This document shows, one piece after another, positions 27,571-36,616 of a stretch of 64,000 nt of DNA. The notes beneath the pieces are model-generated. The model was given only the letters and a program-made list of their open reading frames with translations, ran no database searches and had not been told where the DNA came from. The stretch is from Candidatus Koribacter versatilis Ellin345 (GTDB taxonomy: Bacteria > Acidobacteriota > Terriglobia > Terriglobales > Acidobacteriaceae): contig NC_008009.1 in NCBI RefSeq assembly GCF_000014005.1, positions 806,001 through 870,000 on the forward strand. The letters run 5' to 3'. The position numbers and the translations under genes were made by a program. Positions within the stretch are counted from its first letter, which is position 1; the number at the start of each line of letters is the position of its first letter.

Positions 27571-28260
27571 ATGTTCGAACCAGTACCGGAATCGCCGTTT
27601 CGCCGGCGCCCATGGGTTCTTGTAACCTCCATGGCTGCCCATTGCCTAGTGCTGTTCCTGATGCTCCGCGCCCCCACTCCCGAAATTGTCAAAGTCCATC
27701 AGTTGCGCCAGGGCGACGGCGGAAAATCGTTCGCGCGTCTCTACCTGCAAAGCGACAACCTCAACGACATTGCGAGCGAAGCGAAATCATCGAACAAAAA
27801 AGTCACCGAACAGAACATCCGCTCCAAGCAACTCGACAACCCCAGTAAGTCACTTCAGCTTAAGCTCGAAAAGCACGAACGCCTGATCGCATCGACCGCG
27901 AACAACGACGCTACCGGAGCCGGAAAGAACCGTGCCGCTGCGACCGCCGGATCCACTTACGGCTCGCTTTACTCGGGTGACCTCACTGGACCTGAAGTCC
28001 GTCCCGCTCTGTGGATCTCCGGGCCCAATCCCGCTGTCGCTGCGAGCGAGTTCGCGGAAGGCCTCGAAGGCAGCGTGATCGTCGAGATCACGATTGATGA
28101 CGAGGGCAACGTTGTCGCGACACATCTAATTCAAGGCCTCTCCGGCCCTGTGGATGGTCGCGTGATTGAAGCCTTGCAAATGGCGCACTTCATTCCGGCC
28201 AAACGCAACGGCGTTTCGATTCCTTCCAAACAAGACGTGTACTACCACTTTCCTCGCTAA
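27571..28260 (+). CDS. TonB-family energy-transducer-like protein
   Basis: Inner-membrane-anchored periplasmic protein of 229 residues. One N-terminal helix (PWVLVTSMAAHCLVLFLML) is followed by a Lys/Asn/Ser-rich linker and a C-terminal TonB-like domain (GSVIVEITIDDEGNVVATHLIQGLS, ALQMAHFIPAKRNGV). ATG 27571 is preferred over GTG 27559. It may serve the Oar-like receptors in this genome; no exbBD genes are in the window. Confidence 0.8.
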   Translation: MFEPVPESPFRRRPWVLVTSMAAHCLVLFLMLRAPTPEIVKVHQLRQGDGGKSFARLYLQSDNLNDIASEAKSSNKKVTEQNIRSKQLDNPSKSLQLKLEKHERLIASTANNDATGAGKNRAAATAGSTYGSLYSGDLTGPEVRPALWISGPNPAVAASEFAEGLEGSVIVEITIDDEGNVVATHLIQGLSGPVDGRVIEALQMAHFIPAKRNGVSIPSKQDVYYHFPR

Positions 28261-28585
28261 ACATTTCCGAGGGATGAACACAGGGATAAATTGCTGTTCA
28301 TTCGCGGACGATTTCCTCCAGCGCCGAACACAGCACTCGTCCCACTTCATTTGCGATCATCACTGGACCCGCATATTCATTGGTGATTTCGTAGTCCCTT
28401 CGTTTGGCATCACGCGTGATTAACAGAAATACGTGGAACTAACACACGATTTCTGACGTATCGGTAAACGAGGTTGGGCTGGAACCTCTACGCCCGACAC
28501 GCAAGGGAAAAGGGCAGTCCTTTGCATTCCTAAACGCAGTTCGAAGTCCCGCTCGCCGAGCGCGAGCCTATCTAAAGAGGGGTGT
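28261..28585. other. intergenic stretch without a recognised gene
   Basis: I see no credible coding frame in this 325-base stretch. The right end carries AAAGAGGGG (ribosome site of the next gene). The promoter of the exported protein at 28586 should lie here, but no clear -35/-10 pair is visible. Confidence 0.5.
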
Positions 28586-28957
28586 ATGAAGCAGGTTCAG
28601 AAAATCGCTTTACTGATGATCACAATGTTCCTGGCGATCGCTGCCTTCGCCGGAACCGATAAGAGTTCGGTTGACCTCACGCTCAACCACAAGGCCGTGG
28701 TGAATGGCACTACGCTCGAGCCGGGCGACTACAAAGTTGTCCTCGAGCGCCAGGGTGACACCGTCCAGGCAACTTTCCGCAGCGGTCGTAAGACAGTCGC
28801 TACCAGCAGCGGCCACTTCGAGCAGCGCGCCGCCTTTCCCGCGGACGTCGCCGTGGTTGTCGGCGAAAGCGATCGCTCCATGCAGCAGTTGCTCGTGAAG
28901 AAGATGAACGGCGCAGTGGTATTTGACAATGGCGGTGCTTCCGCCGCAGGTCACTAG
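28586..28957 (+). CDS. small exported protein, 123 aa
   Basis: Signal peptide of about 22 residues (ALLMITMFLAIAAFAG) followed by a small beta-rich domain (LNHKAVVNGTTLEPGDYKVVL, VQATFRSGRKTVAT). This pattern occurs in many short Acidobacterial exported proteins of unknown function. AAAGAGGGG gives strong translation initiation and a perfect terminator follows at 28994, so it is a monocistronic, probably well-expressed gene. Confidence 0.75.
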   Translation: MKQVQKIALLMITMFLAIAAFAGTDKSSVDLTLNHKAVVNGTTLEPGDYKVVLERQGDTVQATFRSGRKTVATSSGHFEQRAAFPADVAVVVGESDRSMQQLLVKKMNGAVVFDNGGASAAGH

Positions 28958-28993
28958 AGTTTTTTCGCAAACTAGCTCTCCGCTAGACTAGGC

Positions 28994-29028
28994 GCGGCGA
29001 AGCGGTAACTTCGCCGCCTTTTTCTTTT
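28994..29028 (+). terminator. strong Rho-independent terminator
   Basis: Nine-bp stem GCGGCGAAG (28994-29002) and CTTCGCCGC (29009-29017) with a 6-base loop, followed by C and TTTTTCTTTT. It closes the small exported-protein gene. Confidence 0.9.
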
Positions 29029-29118
29029 CTGCCCGCCTCGCGTACAATTCCGCACCAACGCCGCGAGGTCTCTCTGCCGCTTACGCGATCTATTGGAACC
29101 TGGGGACTCACCGCCCTG

Positions 29119-30384
29119 GTGGTGAATACCATCATCGGCAGCGGCATCTTCGGCATCCCCACCCCCTTAAATGCCGTTGTCGGCCGTGCCAGTCCCCTCG
29201 CCATGGTGATGGCTGGCCTTGGGATCGGGCTCATGATGGCCTGTGCCGCCGAGGTCAGTTCACGTTTCACTGAACCCGGCGGGGCCTACCTGTACGCCCG
29301 TACTGCGTTCGGCCGCTTTGTCGGCATACAGATCGGATGGTTCTCCTGGCTCGCACCCATGGGCACCAGCGCTGCTGCTTCGAATCTCTTTACCAGCTAT
29401 CTCGCTGCATATTTTCCCTTCGCGGGGACAGCTCTGGGTCGCGCCGCGGTAATCACCACGTTGTTCGCGTTTCTCGCACTCGCAAATTGTGTGGGCGTGA
29501 AAGTCGGCGCAAACCTCAGCAGCGTGTTCACCATTGCCAAGATCCTGCCCTTGCTGTTGCTGATCGTTCTCGGATTGCTCTATTTTGCGCATCATCCACA
29601 GACGTTTGCACAGGCACAGCCCGCGCCGGCAGGCATTTCGCCATGGATTGACGCGATGCTGCTGCTCTCTTTCGCCTACGGTGGCTTCGAAAACGCTATT
29701 CTCCCAGCCGGCGAAGTGAAAAATCCGCGTCAAACATTTCCCATTGCGCTTGCCGCCGGACTGCTGCTTTGCATCGCGATCTACTCGCTCGTACAGTTCG
29801 TTTCGGTCGCAACCATCGGCACCGCCCCGGCGGAACGCCCACTCGCGTCGGCGGCTGAATTGCTGCTTGGAACCGGTGGCGCGGCGTTCATTACCGTCGC
29901 TGCGATGATCTCCACCTTCGGCCATCTTTCCGCTGTCCAACTCGCCACACCCCGCCTGACCTATTCTCTCGCCGAACGTCACGACTTCCCGTCCGTCTTC
30001 GCACGCGTGCATCCGCGCTTTCAAACGCCTTACATTTCAATCATGATCTTCAGTGCCATCACCTGCGTTCTCGCGCTGAGTGGCACATTTCGCTGGGCCA
30101 TCGCGATGGCCTCAGGCGCACTCATCGTCATCTACGCCAGTATCTGCGCCAGCCTGATTCGCCTTCGCCGCATGCACGGCGACGAAGCTCTGTTGGGCAT
30201 TCCTTTCGGTCCCGCGATCGCCTGCCTTTGCATCGGCTTCGGACTCGTGCTGCTTGCTCGTCTCACGCTCCGCGAAGGCTTTCTCCTGCTCGTGACCTTC
30301 GCCATCGCAACCCTGCACTGGCTCGTCGTTCGTAATCGCGCGTATCCGCAAGCAATTATTTCGGAAGCAGGTTCTGCCTCATGA
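29119..30384 (+). CDS. APC-family amino-acid permease
   Basis: Inner-membrane transporter with about 12 helices (421 residues as read). The family hallmark IIGSGIFGIP occurs at the very N-terminus, and later FAYGGFENAILPAGEVKNP matches the APC helix 6 region. From GTG 29119 the first helix is cut; in-frame codons upstream encode SIGTWGLTALV, which completes it, but no ATG/GTG/TTG exists there. A CTG at 29074 with GAGG five bases before it is a possible true start. Its stop overlaps the formamidase-like gene (ATGA). Given the kynurenine genes next door, tryptophan or kynurenine uptake is a reasonable inference. Confidence 0.85.
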   Translation: MVNTIIGSGIFGIPTPLNAVVGRASPLAMVMAGLGIGLMMACAAEVSSRFTEPGGAYLYARTAFGRFVGIQIGWFSWLAPMGTSAAASNLFTSYLAAYFPFAGTALGRAAVITTLFAFLALANCVGVKVGANLSSVFTIAKILPLLLLIVLGLLYFAHHPQTFAQAQPAPAGISPWIDAMLLLSFAYGGFENAILPAGEVKNPRQTFPIALAAGLLLCIAIYSLVQFVSVATIGTAPAERPLASAAELLLGTGGAAFITVAAMISTFGHLSAVQLATPRLTYSLAERHDFPSVFARVHPRFQTPYISIMIFSAITCVLALSGTFRWAIAMASGALIVIYASICASLIRLRRMHGDEALLGIPFGPAIACLCIGFGLVLLARLTLREGFLLLVTFAIATLHWLVVRNRAYPQAIISEAGSAS

Positions 30385-31130
30385 CCCGCGACCTGCTTTC
30401 CATTCCGCCAGTTCCCGCGGATCGCCGAGTGCTGTACGGTGACGATCCAAACCAGTTCTTCGATCTCTATCTGCCCGACGCACCGCACGCCGTCGCCATG
30501 GTGATTCACGGCGGCTTCTGGCGCGCGAAGTACGATCTGCTCCATGTGAGCCACATGTGTTCGGTGCTCGCCAAGAGCGGCGTTGCGGTGGCCAGTCTCG
30601 AATATCGTCGGGTGGGAAATTCCGGCGGTGGCTGGCCCGGATCGTACAACGATGTTCGTGCGGGGTTTGCCGCGATCCGCAAGCATTTCGGAGAGAACTT
30701 GAAGTACGTAGCTATCGGCCACTCTGCTGGCGGCCACCTTGCGCTACGTCTCGCGGTTGATGAGCCAACGCTCTCGGGGGTCGCGGCGCTTGCTCCCGTT
30801 GCCGTATTGAAGACCGCCTATGAAATGAACCTCAGCAACGGTGCTGTTGAGGAGTTTCTTGGCGGCTCACCCGCAGAGATTCCCGGCATCTACGCGTCCG
30901 CCTGTCCCTCGCAGCATCCATCCACCGTGCAGCGCATCCTCCTCCACGGCGATCTCGACACCGACGTCCCCATCGCAATCAGCAAGGAATTTGAAGCCGC
31001 CCGTCAGAACGACAGCGGCACCGTCTGGTTCATGAAGCTCGAAGAAACCGAGCACATGGACCTCATCGACCCGGAATCGCGCGCCTGGCCGATCGTTCAC
31101 ATGGACATCGAATCGCTGATTGATGGTTAA
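30381..31130 (+). CDS. alpha/beta-hydrolase, probable N-formylkynurenine formamidase
   Basis: Soluble esterase-like hydrolase of 249 residues. HGGFWR near residue 40 is the oxyanion motif typical of AFMID-type kynurenine formamidases, and GHSAGGH carries the nucleophile Ser. Asp in HGDLDTDVP and the final His in EETEHMDL complete the triad. It removes formate from N-formylkynurenine, the product of tryptophan dioxygenase. Coupled to the permease by an ATGA overlap; converges with kynU, sharing TTAA so the two stop codons overlap. Function is inferred from motif plus neighbours. Confidence 0.82.
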   Translation: MTRDLLSIPPVPADRRVLYGDDPNQFFDLYLPDAPHAVAMVIHGGFWRAKYDLLHVSHMCSVLAKSGVAVASLEYRRVGNSGGGWPGSYNDVRAGFAAIRKHFGENLKYVAIGHSAGGHLALRLAVDEPTLSGVAALAPVAVLKTAYEMNLSNGAVEEFLGGSPAEIPGIYASACPSQHPSTVQRILLHGDLDTDVPIAISKEFEAARQNDSGTVWFMKLEETEHMDLIDPESRAWPIVHMDIESLIDG

Positions 31131-32401
31131 TTCAGATTGGCCACAAATCGCTGCACAAACCGATAACAATCCCGATACGAGCAATACAGCGGCACCGGCG
31201 CCACCCGCAAGATATCCGGTTCGCGCCAATCGCAGAGCGCGCCTTCTTCCACAAGCCTGTCGCAAACTGAGCGATTGCCGGCTGCGACGCGAATTGACAA
31301 CTGCGCGCCACGCCGCTCCGGCTCCCGAGGCGTGATGATCTCGAACCTCGCCGACTTCTGCTGATCGAGCAGGAACTCCAGGTATCCGGTGAGCGCAATG
31401 CTCCGCTGCCGCAGCTTCCCGATCCCCGCTTCATCGAAGATTTCCATTGACGCTCGCAGTGCCGCCATCGTCAGGATCGATGGATTGCTCAACTGCCATC
31501 CCTCCGCGCCCGCCATCGGATGAAACTCTGGCCCCATCTTGAAGCGCGTTTCCTGATCGTGTCCCCACCATCCCGCAAACCGCGGAAGCTCGAAGTCGCG
31601 CGCGTAGCGCTCGTGCACGAAGCATCCGCCAATACAGCCGGGCCCGCCGTTCAGGTACTTGTAGCTGCACCATGCGGCCCAATCCACATCCCACTCGTGT
31701 AGCTTGAGCTCAAGATTTCCCGCTGCATGCGCGCAGTCGAACGCCACCACGCATCCTTGTGCGTGACCCGCCTTCGTGATCTCCGCCATGTCGAAGGCCT
31801 GCCCGGTCGCGTAATTCACGCCGCCAAGCAAGATCAGCGCTATCGACTGTCCTTCACGCTCGATCAACTCGAGGATGTCCTCATCCCTCATTGTCGCCTC
31901 GCCTACTCGCGGACAAAGCTCGAGTAACGAACTTGCCGGATCGAAGCCGTGGAACTTGATCTGCGACTGTACCGCATACTGGTCCGACGGGAAGGCACTG
32001 CCTTCGATGAGAATGTTGTGCCGCTCCCTCGTAGGTCGATAAAACGACACCATCATTAGGTGCAGGTTCACCGTCAGGGAATTCATCACCACGACTTCGC
32101 TCGGCTGCGCGCATACCAATCGCGCCGTCTGTTCCGTCAGCAGTCGGTGATACGGCATCCACGGATGCTTTCCGCGAAAATGCCCTTCCACACCGAGCGT
32201 CTCCCAATCCTTCAATTCCTGCTCGAGGTATGCCCGTACCGTCTTCGGCTGCAGCCCAAGGGAGTGCCCCACCAGATACACAGACGCCGATCCATCCGGA
32301 GCCGGTGGGATATGAAACCGCCCGCGAAACCGCGACATCGGATCGCGCGCATCCATTTCGATTGCGAAATTCTCGGTGGTGTCGAACGCAGCGGCCGCCA
32401 C
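31127..32401 (-). CDS. kynU: kynureninase
   Basis: PLP fold-type I enzyme of 424 residues cleaving (3-hydroxy)kynurenine to (3-hydroxy)anthranilate and alanine. Seen: FRGRFHIPPAP, YLVGHSLGLQPK, WMPYHRLL, VVVMNSLTVNLHLMM, FDCAHAAGN, the PLP lysine in CSYKYLNGGPG, and GWWGHDQETRF. The start is GTG at 32401, which overlaps the kmo stop by one base (TAGTG). Last gene of the six-gene operon. Length matches the family (about 415-425). Confidence 0.96.
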   Translation of the reverse strand: MAAAAFDTTENFAIEMDARDPMSRFRGRFHIPPAPDGSASVYLVGHSLGLQPKTVRAYLEQELKDWETLGVEGHFRGKHPWMPYHRLLTEQTARLVCAQPSEVVVMNSLTVNLHLMMVSFYRPTRERHNILIEGSAFPSDQYAVQSQIKFHGFDPASSLLELCPRVGEATMRDEDILELIEREGQSIALILLGGVNYATGQAFDMAEITKAGHAQGCVVAFDCAHAAGNLELKLHEWDVDWAAWCSYKYLNGGPGCIGGCFVHERYARDFELPRFAGWWGHDQETRFKMGPEFHPMAGAEGWQLSNPSILTMAALRASMEIFDEAGIGKLRQRSIALTGYLEFLLDQQKSARFEIITPREPERRGAQLSIRVAAGNRSVCDRLVEEGALCDWREPDILRVAPVPLYCSYRDCYRFVQRFVANLN

Positions 32402-33762
32402 TATGCATCCTCCAATGGCGTCAGATTGCGATGGACGAGTTCATCCGCTCGCTGCCAATCGAGATCTTCAATTTTCGCGATAGGGTCGCAGAGCTCAGAC
32501 AAAATGCGGTCTTGAATACGCCCCCGCGATTCCGCAACCGAGTACGGAACGCGATGAAACGTGACCATGGCGTACTTTGGCACAAACAGTCCGGGGAACT
32601 TGGCTTCCAGCGCCAGTTCTACCTTCTTCTTGAACAGGAAGCGCGAATCGCCGACCTTGTCGCGCATCTCCACAAAGTTTTCGATCGCCATATCCGCGAT
32701 CGCGTCGGTATTCACCTTGCGCGCCGCTCCAAATTCGCGAAACACGACCGGCCAATTTGGCCCGTATCGGTCGAGCAAGCCAAGCAGCACGGTGCAGTCT
32801 TCGAACGAACAATTCAATCCCTGCCCAAAGAACGGCACGATCGCATGCGCTGCATCTCCGAGCAGCAGCGCTCGGCTCCCGTGGCTCCAGGGCGAACACT
32901 TCACCGTCACCATGGCCCCAACCGGATTCGCGAAGAAATTCTCCGCGAGTCTCGGCATCAGAGCCATCGCGTCGGGGAAGTTCTCTTCGAAGAATTTCAC
33001 GATGTCGCTATTGTTCTGCAGCAGTTGAAAGCTGTTCTTGCCTTCGAACGGCAGAAAGAGAATGCAGCCGAACGTGCCGTCAATGTTCGGCAGCGCAATC
33101 AGCATGAACGATCCGCGCGGCCAGATGTGCAGCGCGTGCGTCTCCATCGCGTGCTTGCCGTCCGAATTTGGCGGGATCGTCAACTCTTTGTAGCCGTAAT
33201 CAAGATATTGCTGCGAGAAGTTGAATCGCTGCAGCTTCAAAAAATCCCTGCGCACTGCCGACACTGCACCGTCCGCGCCGATTACCAGTTCTGAGTTCAC
33301 GGTCTTCCGTTCATCCGTCTCTTCGTCGCGAAAATAGACCGCACGTTCGCGAAGGTCGAAGTGGGTGCAGCGCTGGTTGAAGTGGATTGTGATGCCTTGT
33401 GCCTCGGCCGCATCCATCAGCGCGATGTTCAGGTCTGCGCGCGACACCGAGTTGATGACCTCGGTCTCGTCCTTGCCGTACGGCTGAAACGTCAGCGCGC
33501 CATTGAGCGCGTGCATCATTCGCCCGCGCATCGGGATGATAATCTTTTCGATCTGCGGCCAAACGCCGATCTCGCGCAGCGCGTAAATGCCACGCGTCGA
33601 CAACGCGAGATTGATCGAGCGTCCCGCGCTGATATGTACCTTGCGCATGTCCGGACGCCGCTCATACAGCTCGACATCGAGCCCGCGCTTCTTCAGCGAA
33701 ATCGCCAGCAGCGGCCCGGCAAGCCCTGAACCGACTATCGTGATTTTCTCTTTCGACGCCAT
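32401..33762 (-). CDS. kmo: kynurenine 3-monooxygenase
   Basis: FAD/NADPH hydroxylase of 453 residues converting kynurenine to 3-hydroxykynurenine. N-terminal Rossmann motif GSGLAGPLLAISL, HISAGRSINLALSTRG, the GADGAVSAVR fingerprint and LLGDAAHAIVPFFGQGLN are intact. A hydrophobic C-terminal membrane anchor as in mammalian KMO is not evident, so it is probably soluble. It starts 3 bases after the fused ACMSD-TDO gene. Having KMO, KynU and 3-hydroxyanthranilate dioxygenase together shows the 3-hydroxy branch. Confidence 0.96.
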   Translation of the reverse strand: MASKEKITIVGSGLAGPLLAISLKKRGLDVELYERRPDMRKVHISAGRSINLALSTRGIYALREIGVWPQIEKIIIPMRGRMMHALNGALTFQPYGKDETEVINSVSRADLNIALMDAAEAQGITIHFNQRCTHFDLRERAVYFRDEETDERKTVNSELVIGADGAVSAVRRDFLKLQRFNFSQQYLDYGYKELTIPPNSDGKHAMETHALHIWPRGSFMLIALPNIDGTFGCILFLPFEGKNSFQLLQNNSDIVKFFEENFPDAMALMPRLAENFFANPVGAMVTVKCSPWSHGSRALLLGDAAHAIVPFFGQGLNCSFEDCTVLLGLLDRYGPNWPVVFREFGAARKVNTDAIADMAIENFVEMRDKVGDSRFLFKKKVELALEAKFPGLFVPKYAMVTFHRVPYSVAESRGRIQDRILSELCDPIAKIEDLDWQRADELVHRNLTPLEDA

Positions 33763-33765
33763 TGT

Positions 33766-35655
33766 CTATTCGGCTTTGCGCAGCATCGTTCGCGCTTCCC
33801 ACAGCTCGGGAAAAAACGTCTTGTCGAGCGTCAGCCGCAAATAGGATGCGCCCGTGCTTCCGCCGGTTCCCATCTTCAGACCAATGGTGCGCTCCACCAT
33901 CTGGATGTGCCGCAGCCGCCAACTCACGACCAGTTCGTCGAATTCCGTCAGCCGCTCGCATACGTCGATCCAATCGCGGAAGTGCTTCTCGTCTTCATAA
34001 ACATCGCGAATCGCGAATGCCCGCGCCTCGAAACGATCGCGATCCGTTGCGTCCGGGGCATACGCCGGCAATTTACCGAGCGCCCGCAGCGCATCGAAGA
34101 GCACATCGTGCAGCGATGGTTCGTGAAGGCGCTTCACCAATTCCGCGTGTTCCTTCGGCTCGGGCTCATGAACCCGCATCAGCTTCTCGTCGCGCAGCCC
34201 GCAGAGAAATTCAATCTGCCGGAACTGCTGCGACTGGAAACCACTCGCCGGTTCTAATTTGTCACGGAAGGCGAGAAAATGGGTCGGAAGCATCGTTTCG
34301 AGGATCGTGAACTGGCTCACCAGCACCCGCAGTACTTCAGTGCATCGCCGCAACAATCGCGCCGCCTCGTAAACTTCATCTCGCGCCCGCGGATCACGTG
34401 CCACCGCCTGCAAACAACGGACCACCGCCTCGAGATCGTGCAGCAGTTCCTTGAACCACAACTCGTAGGTCTGATGAATCACGATGAAAAGCAATTCATC
34501 ATGCCGAGGTGGTTCGGACTGCAGTTGCTGAAGCGAGAGTAACTCAGGGATCTTCAAATACGACCCGTATGTCAGCTTATGCTCGTCACCCGCACCGTTC
34601 CCGTGCGCCACCGGACATCCGCTGGAACTGCGAGCTTCAACCGGTGCGGTGCTCTCCGCTTCAACCTTCAGCCCCAGGAATCTCGCCGCATTTGCATTCA
34701 GCAGCTTCTTCTTTGCCGAACCGTCGATCTTGCAAGTCCGAATCAATTTACCGATTCGCTCTTCTCCCAACGGAAACGGATAATCGGATCCCAGCACGAC
34801 TTGGTCTTCTCCCATCGTGCTGATCAGGAAGCACAGAGCCTCCTCGTCGTACACCGCGGAATCCACATAAAACCGGTTCACGTATCTGCGCGGCGGAAGT
34901 TCCGACTTTCCGCGTGCCACCGGATGATGCGACCACGCGTTCTCCATGCGTCCAAGCAGGAACGCGAAGCTGCCGCCCCCATGCGCGAAGCAGATGCGCA
35001 GGTTCTCCGGCAATCGATCGAACGCCCCGCTCAAGATCATCGTCACGATGCCAAGCTGAGTCTCCGCCGGCATCGCGACCGTCCACGGCGCCATGTAATT
35101 CGGCATGCGATCGCGCGCCATCATGTCCCACGGATGCACCAACACCGCTGCGCCGACGCTCGCGCAATGATGTAGGAACGTCTCGATCCCGGCGTCGTCG
35201 AGGTTCTTCTCGCCAACATGATTGCCAATCTGCACGCCAAGGTGCCCGTCCTTAATCGCCCGATCGAGTTCCGCGCATGCGAGATCAATGTCTTGTAGCG
35301 GCACCTGGCAAAGTGCCTTCAGTCGTCCCGGCGCGCGTGCACACAACTCCAACGCAGCGTCGTTGAAAATCTTCGCGCACTCCAGAGCCTGGTCCGCCGG
35401 ACGGTCGTACGCAAACAGCACCGGCGTCGCCGAGATGATCTGCAGGTCTACGCCATCGCGATCCATCTCCGCCAAGCGGACGTCCATGTCCCAACATGCC
35501 GAGTAGATTTTCCGAAACTCACGGTCGCCGAGCATGATCGTCGCCTTGCCCGGTTCCGTATGCTTGATCCACGGCCAGTCCGGCGTGCCGAATTTCGCGG
35601 CAAGGTCCGGCCAGCTCTCCGGAAAGAAATGATTGTGAATGTCGATCGTCTGCAT
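33766..35655 (-). CDS. kynA (fused to ACMSD): fusion: ACMS decarboxylase (N) + tryptophan 2,3-dioxygenase (C)
   Basis: One uninterrupted 629-residue frame with two complete enzymes. Residues about 1-335 are an amidohydrolase-2 barrel of the 2-amino-3-carboxymuconate-6-semialdehyde decarboxylase type: IDIHNHFFPESW (His-x-His metal site), VHPWDMMARDRMPNYM, CFAHGGGSFAFLLGRMENAW and LGSDYPFPLGE. A linker (about 336-362, rich in E/A/S/G) leads to a haem tryptophan 2,3-dioxygenase (about 363-629) with FIVIHQTYELWFKEL, the axial-His segment WRLRHIQMVERTIG, MGTGGSTGASYL and FFPELWEAR. ATG 35655 starts 2 bases after the dioxygenase stop at 35658. The first pathway enzyme is thus joined to the decarboxylase acting five steps later. 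Both active sites look intact. Confidence 0.93.
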   Translation of the reverse strand: MQTIDIHNHFFPESWPDLAAKFGTPDWPWIKHTEPGKATIMLGDREFRKIYSACWDMDVRLAEMDRDGVDLQIISATPVLFAYDRPADQALECAKIFNDAALELCARAPGRLKALCQVPLQDIDLACAELDRAIKDGHLGVQIGNHVGEKNLDDAGIETFLHHCASVGAAVLVHPWDMMARDRMPNYMAPWTVAMPAETQLGIVTMILSGAFDRLPENLRICFAHGGGSFAFLLGRMENAWSHHPVARGKSELPPRRYVNRFYVDSAVYDEEALCFLISTMGEDQVVLGSDYPFPLGEERIGKLIRTCKIDGSAKKKLLNANAARFLGLKVEAESTAPVEARSSSGCPVAHGNGAGDEHKLTYGSYLKIPELLSLQQLQSEPPRHDELLFIVIHQTYELWFKELLHDLEAVVRCLQAVARDPRARDEVYEAARLLRRCTEVLRVLVSQFTILETMLPTHFLAFRDKLEPASGFQSQQFRQIEFLCGLRDEKLMRVHEPEPKEHAELVKRLHEPSLHDVLFDALRALGKLPAYAPDATDRDRFEARAFAIRDVYEDEKHFRDWIDVCERLTEFDELVVSWRLRHIQMVERTIGLKMGTGGSTGASYLRLTLDKTFFPELWEARTMLRKAE

Positions 35656-35657
35656 GT

Positions 35658-36188
35658 TTACTGCTTGCCCGGATGCACCGTGCCGCAATGCTTGCAGCGG
35701 CGTAACTCTTCGTTGGAATAGAACTGTTCAAACAGCGGTGGCAGATCTTTCACAATGCTCTTCAGCTTCACTTCCGCGCGATGCACCAGTTGATGGCAAT
35801 TCGGGCAATACCACTCGAACGCGTCCACCGTGCCCTCGGGTCGCGGCATCTCCACCACCATGCCGATCGTATTCGGCCCGCGTTGCGGCGAGTGACGCAT
35901 GTGCTTCGGCAGCAGGAACACTTCACCCTCGCGGATAGGGATCTCCACCGGCGGCTTGCCAACTTCCTCAATCACGCGCAGCTTGATGTCGCCCTGCAAT
36001 TGGTAGAAGAATTCTTCCGTCGGATCGTCATGGAAATCGCGCCGCTGGTTCGGTCCGCCGACCACTGTCACCATGAACTCGCCGTCGTCCCAAACCTGCG
36101 CATTACCGACCGGCGGTTTCAGCTTCTCCTTGTTCTGCTCGATCCAACCGTGCAGGTTGAAGGCCTTCAGCGTCTTGATTGACGGCAT
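35658..36188 (-). CDS. nbaC: 3-hydroxyanthranilate 3,4-dioxygenase
   Basis: Cupin Fe(II) ring-cleaving dioxygenase of 176 residues making 2-amino-3-carboxymuconate semialdehyde, the substrate of the ACMSD half of the next gene. Catalytic-site ligands: His and Glu in FHDDPTEEFFYQLQ, His in LPKHMRHSPQRG. Like other bacterial forms it has a C-terminal rubredoxin-like second iron site, CPNC near residue 128 and CKHC near 167. Ninth base after the RidA gene stop is the start, all in one operon. Confidence 0.96.
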   Translation of the reverse strand: MPSIKTLKAFNLHGWIEQNKEKLKPPVGNAQVWDDGEFMVTVVGGPNQRRDFHDDPTEEFFYQLQGDIKLRVIEEVGKPPVEIPIREGEVFLLPKHMRHSPQRGPNTIGMVVEMPRPEGTVDAFEWYCPNCHQLVHRAEVKLKSIVKDLPPLFEQFYSNEELRRCKHCGTVHPGKQ

Positions 36189-36197
36189 CGTTTCCTC

Positions 36198-36614
36198 TTA
36201 TTTCGCGAGCGGTTTGTATGCCACCGCGCGGATTTCAATCAGCAAGTGCGGATGCGGCAATTGATGCACGGCTACAGTTGTCCGCGCCGGCCCATCGTAG
36301 TCAAAGAACTCACCGTACACTTCGTTATATCCCGCGAAGTCGTTCATGTTCACGAGATACGTCGTCACTTCGGCTACGTCTTTCAGCGTTGCGTCGGCAC
36401 TCGCCAGGATGTCGCGCACGTTCTCAATCACCGCGCGCGTCTGCTCACGGATGTCGAGTCGCGTTGTTCCCAGCGCATCCACTTCCGCGCCTGCGATCGA
36501 ATTATCGGCGCGCCGCGAACTCGTTCCCGACACAAACAGAAAGTCTCCCGCGCGCTTGATGTGCGGATATTTACCGCGTGGCTTGGCTCGACCTTTCAGG
36601 ACTTTGCTTTCCAT
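36198..36614 (-). CDS. nbaF: RidA-family 2-aminomuconate deaminase
   Basis: A 138-residue RidA/YjgF-type protein; known AmnD/NbaF deaminases are similar in length. Seen: [58 protein letters not shown], and a final [19 protein letters not shown]. It should remove ammonia from 2-aminomuconate to give 2-oxohex-3-enedioate. ATG 36614 lies 2 bases after the dehydrogenase stop; the longer frame upstream is inside that gene. Assignment rests on operon context because the superfamily is functionally broad. Confidence 0.88.
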   Translation of the reverse strand: MESKVLKGRAKPRGKYPHIKRAGDFLFVSGTSSRRADNSIAGAEVDALGTTRLDIREQTRAVIENVRDILASADATLKDVAEVTTYLVNMNDFAGYNEVYGEFFDYDGPARTTVAVHQLPHPHLLIEIRAVAYKPLAK

Positions 36615-36616
36615 CG

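Noticed and set aside
32230-33294. 354-residue plus-strand frame over kynU/kmo
   Set aside because: Antisense to two clear enzymes with intact motifs; no start site or family features.
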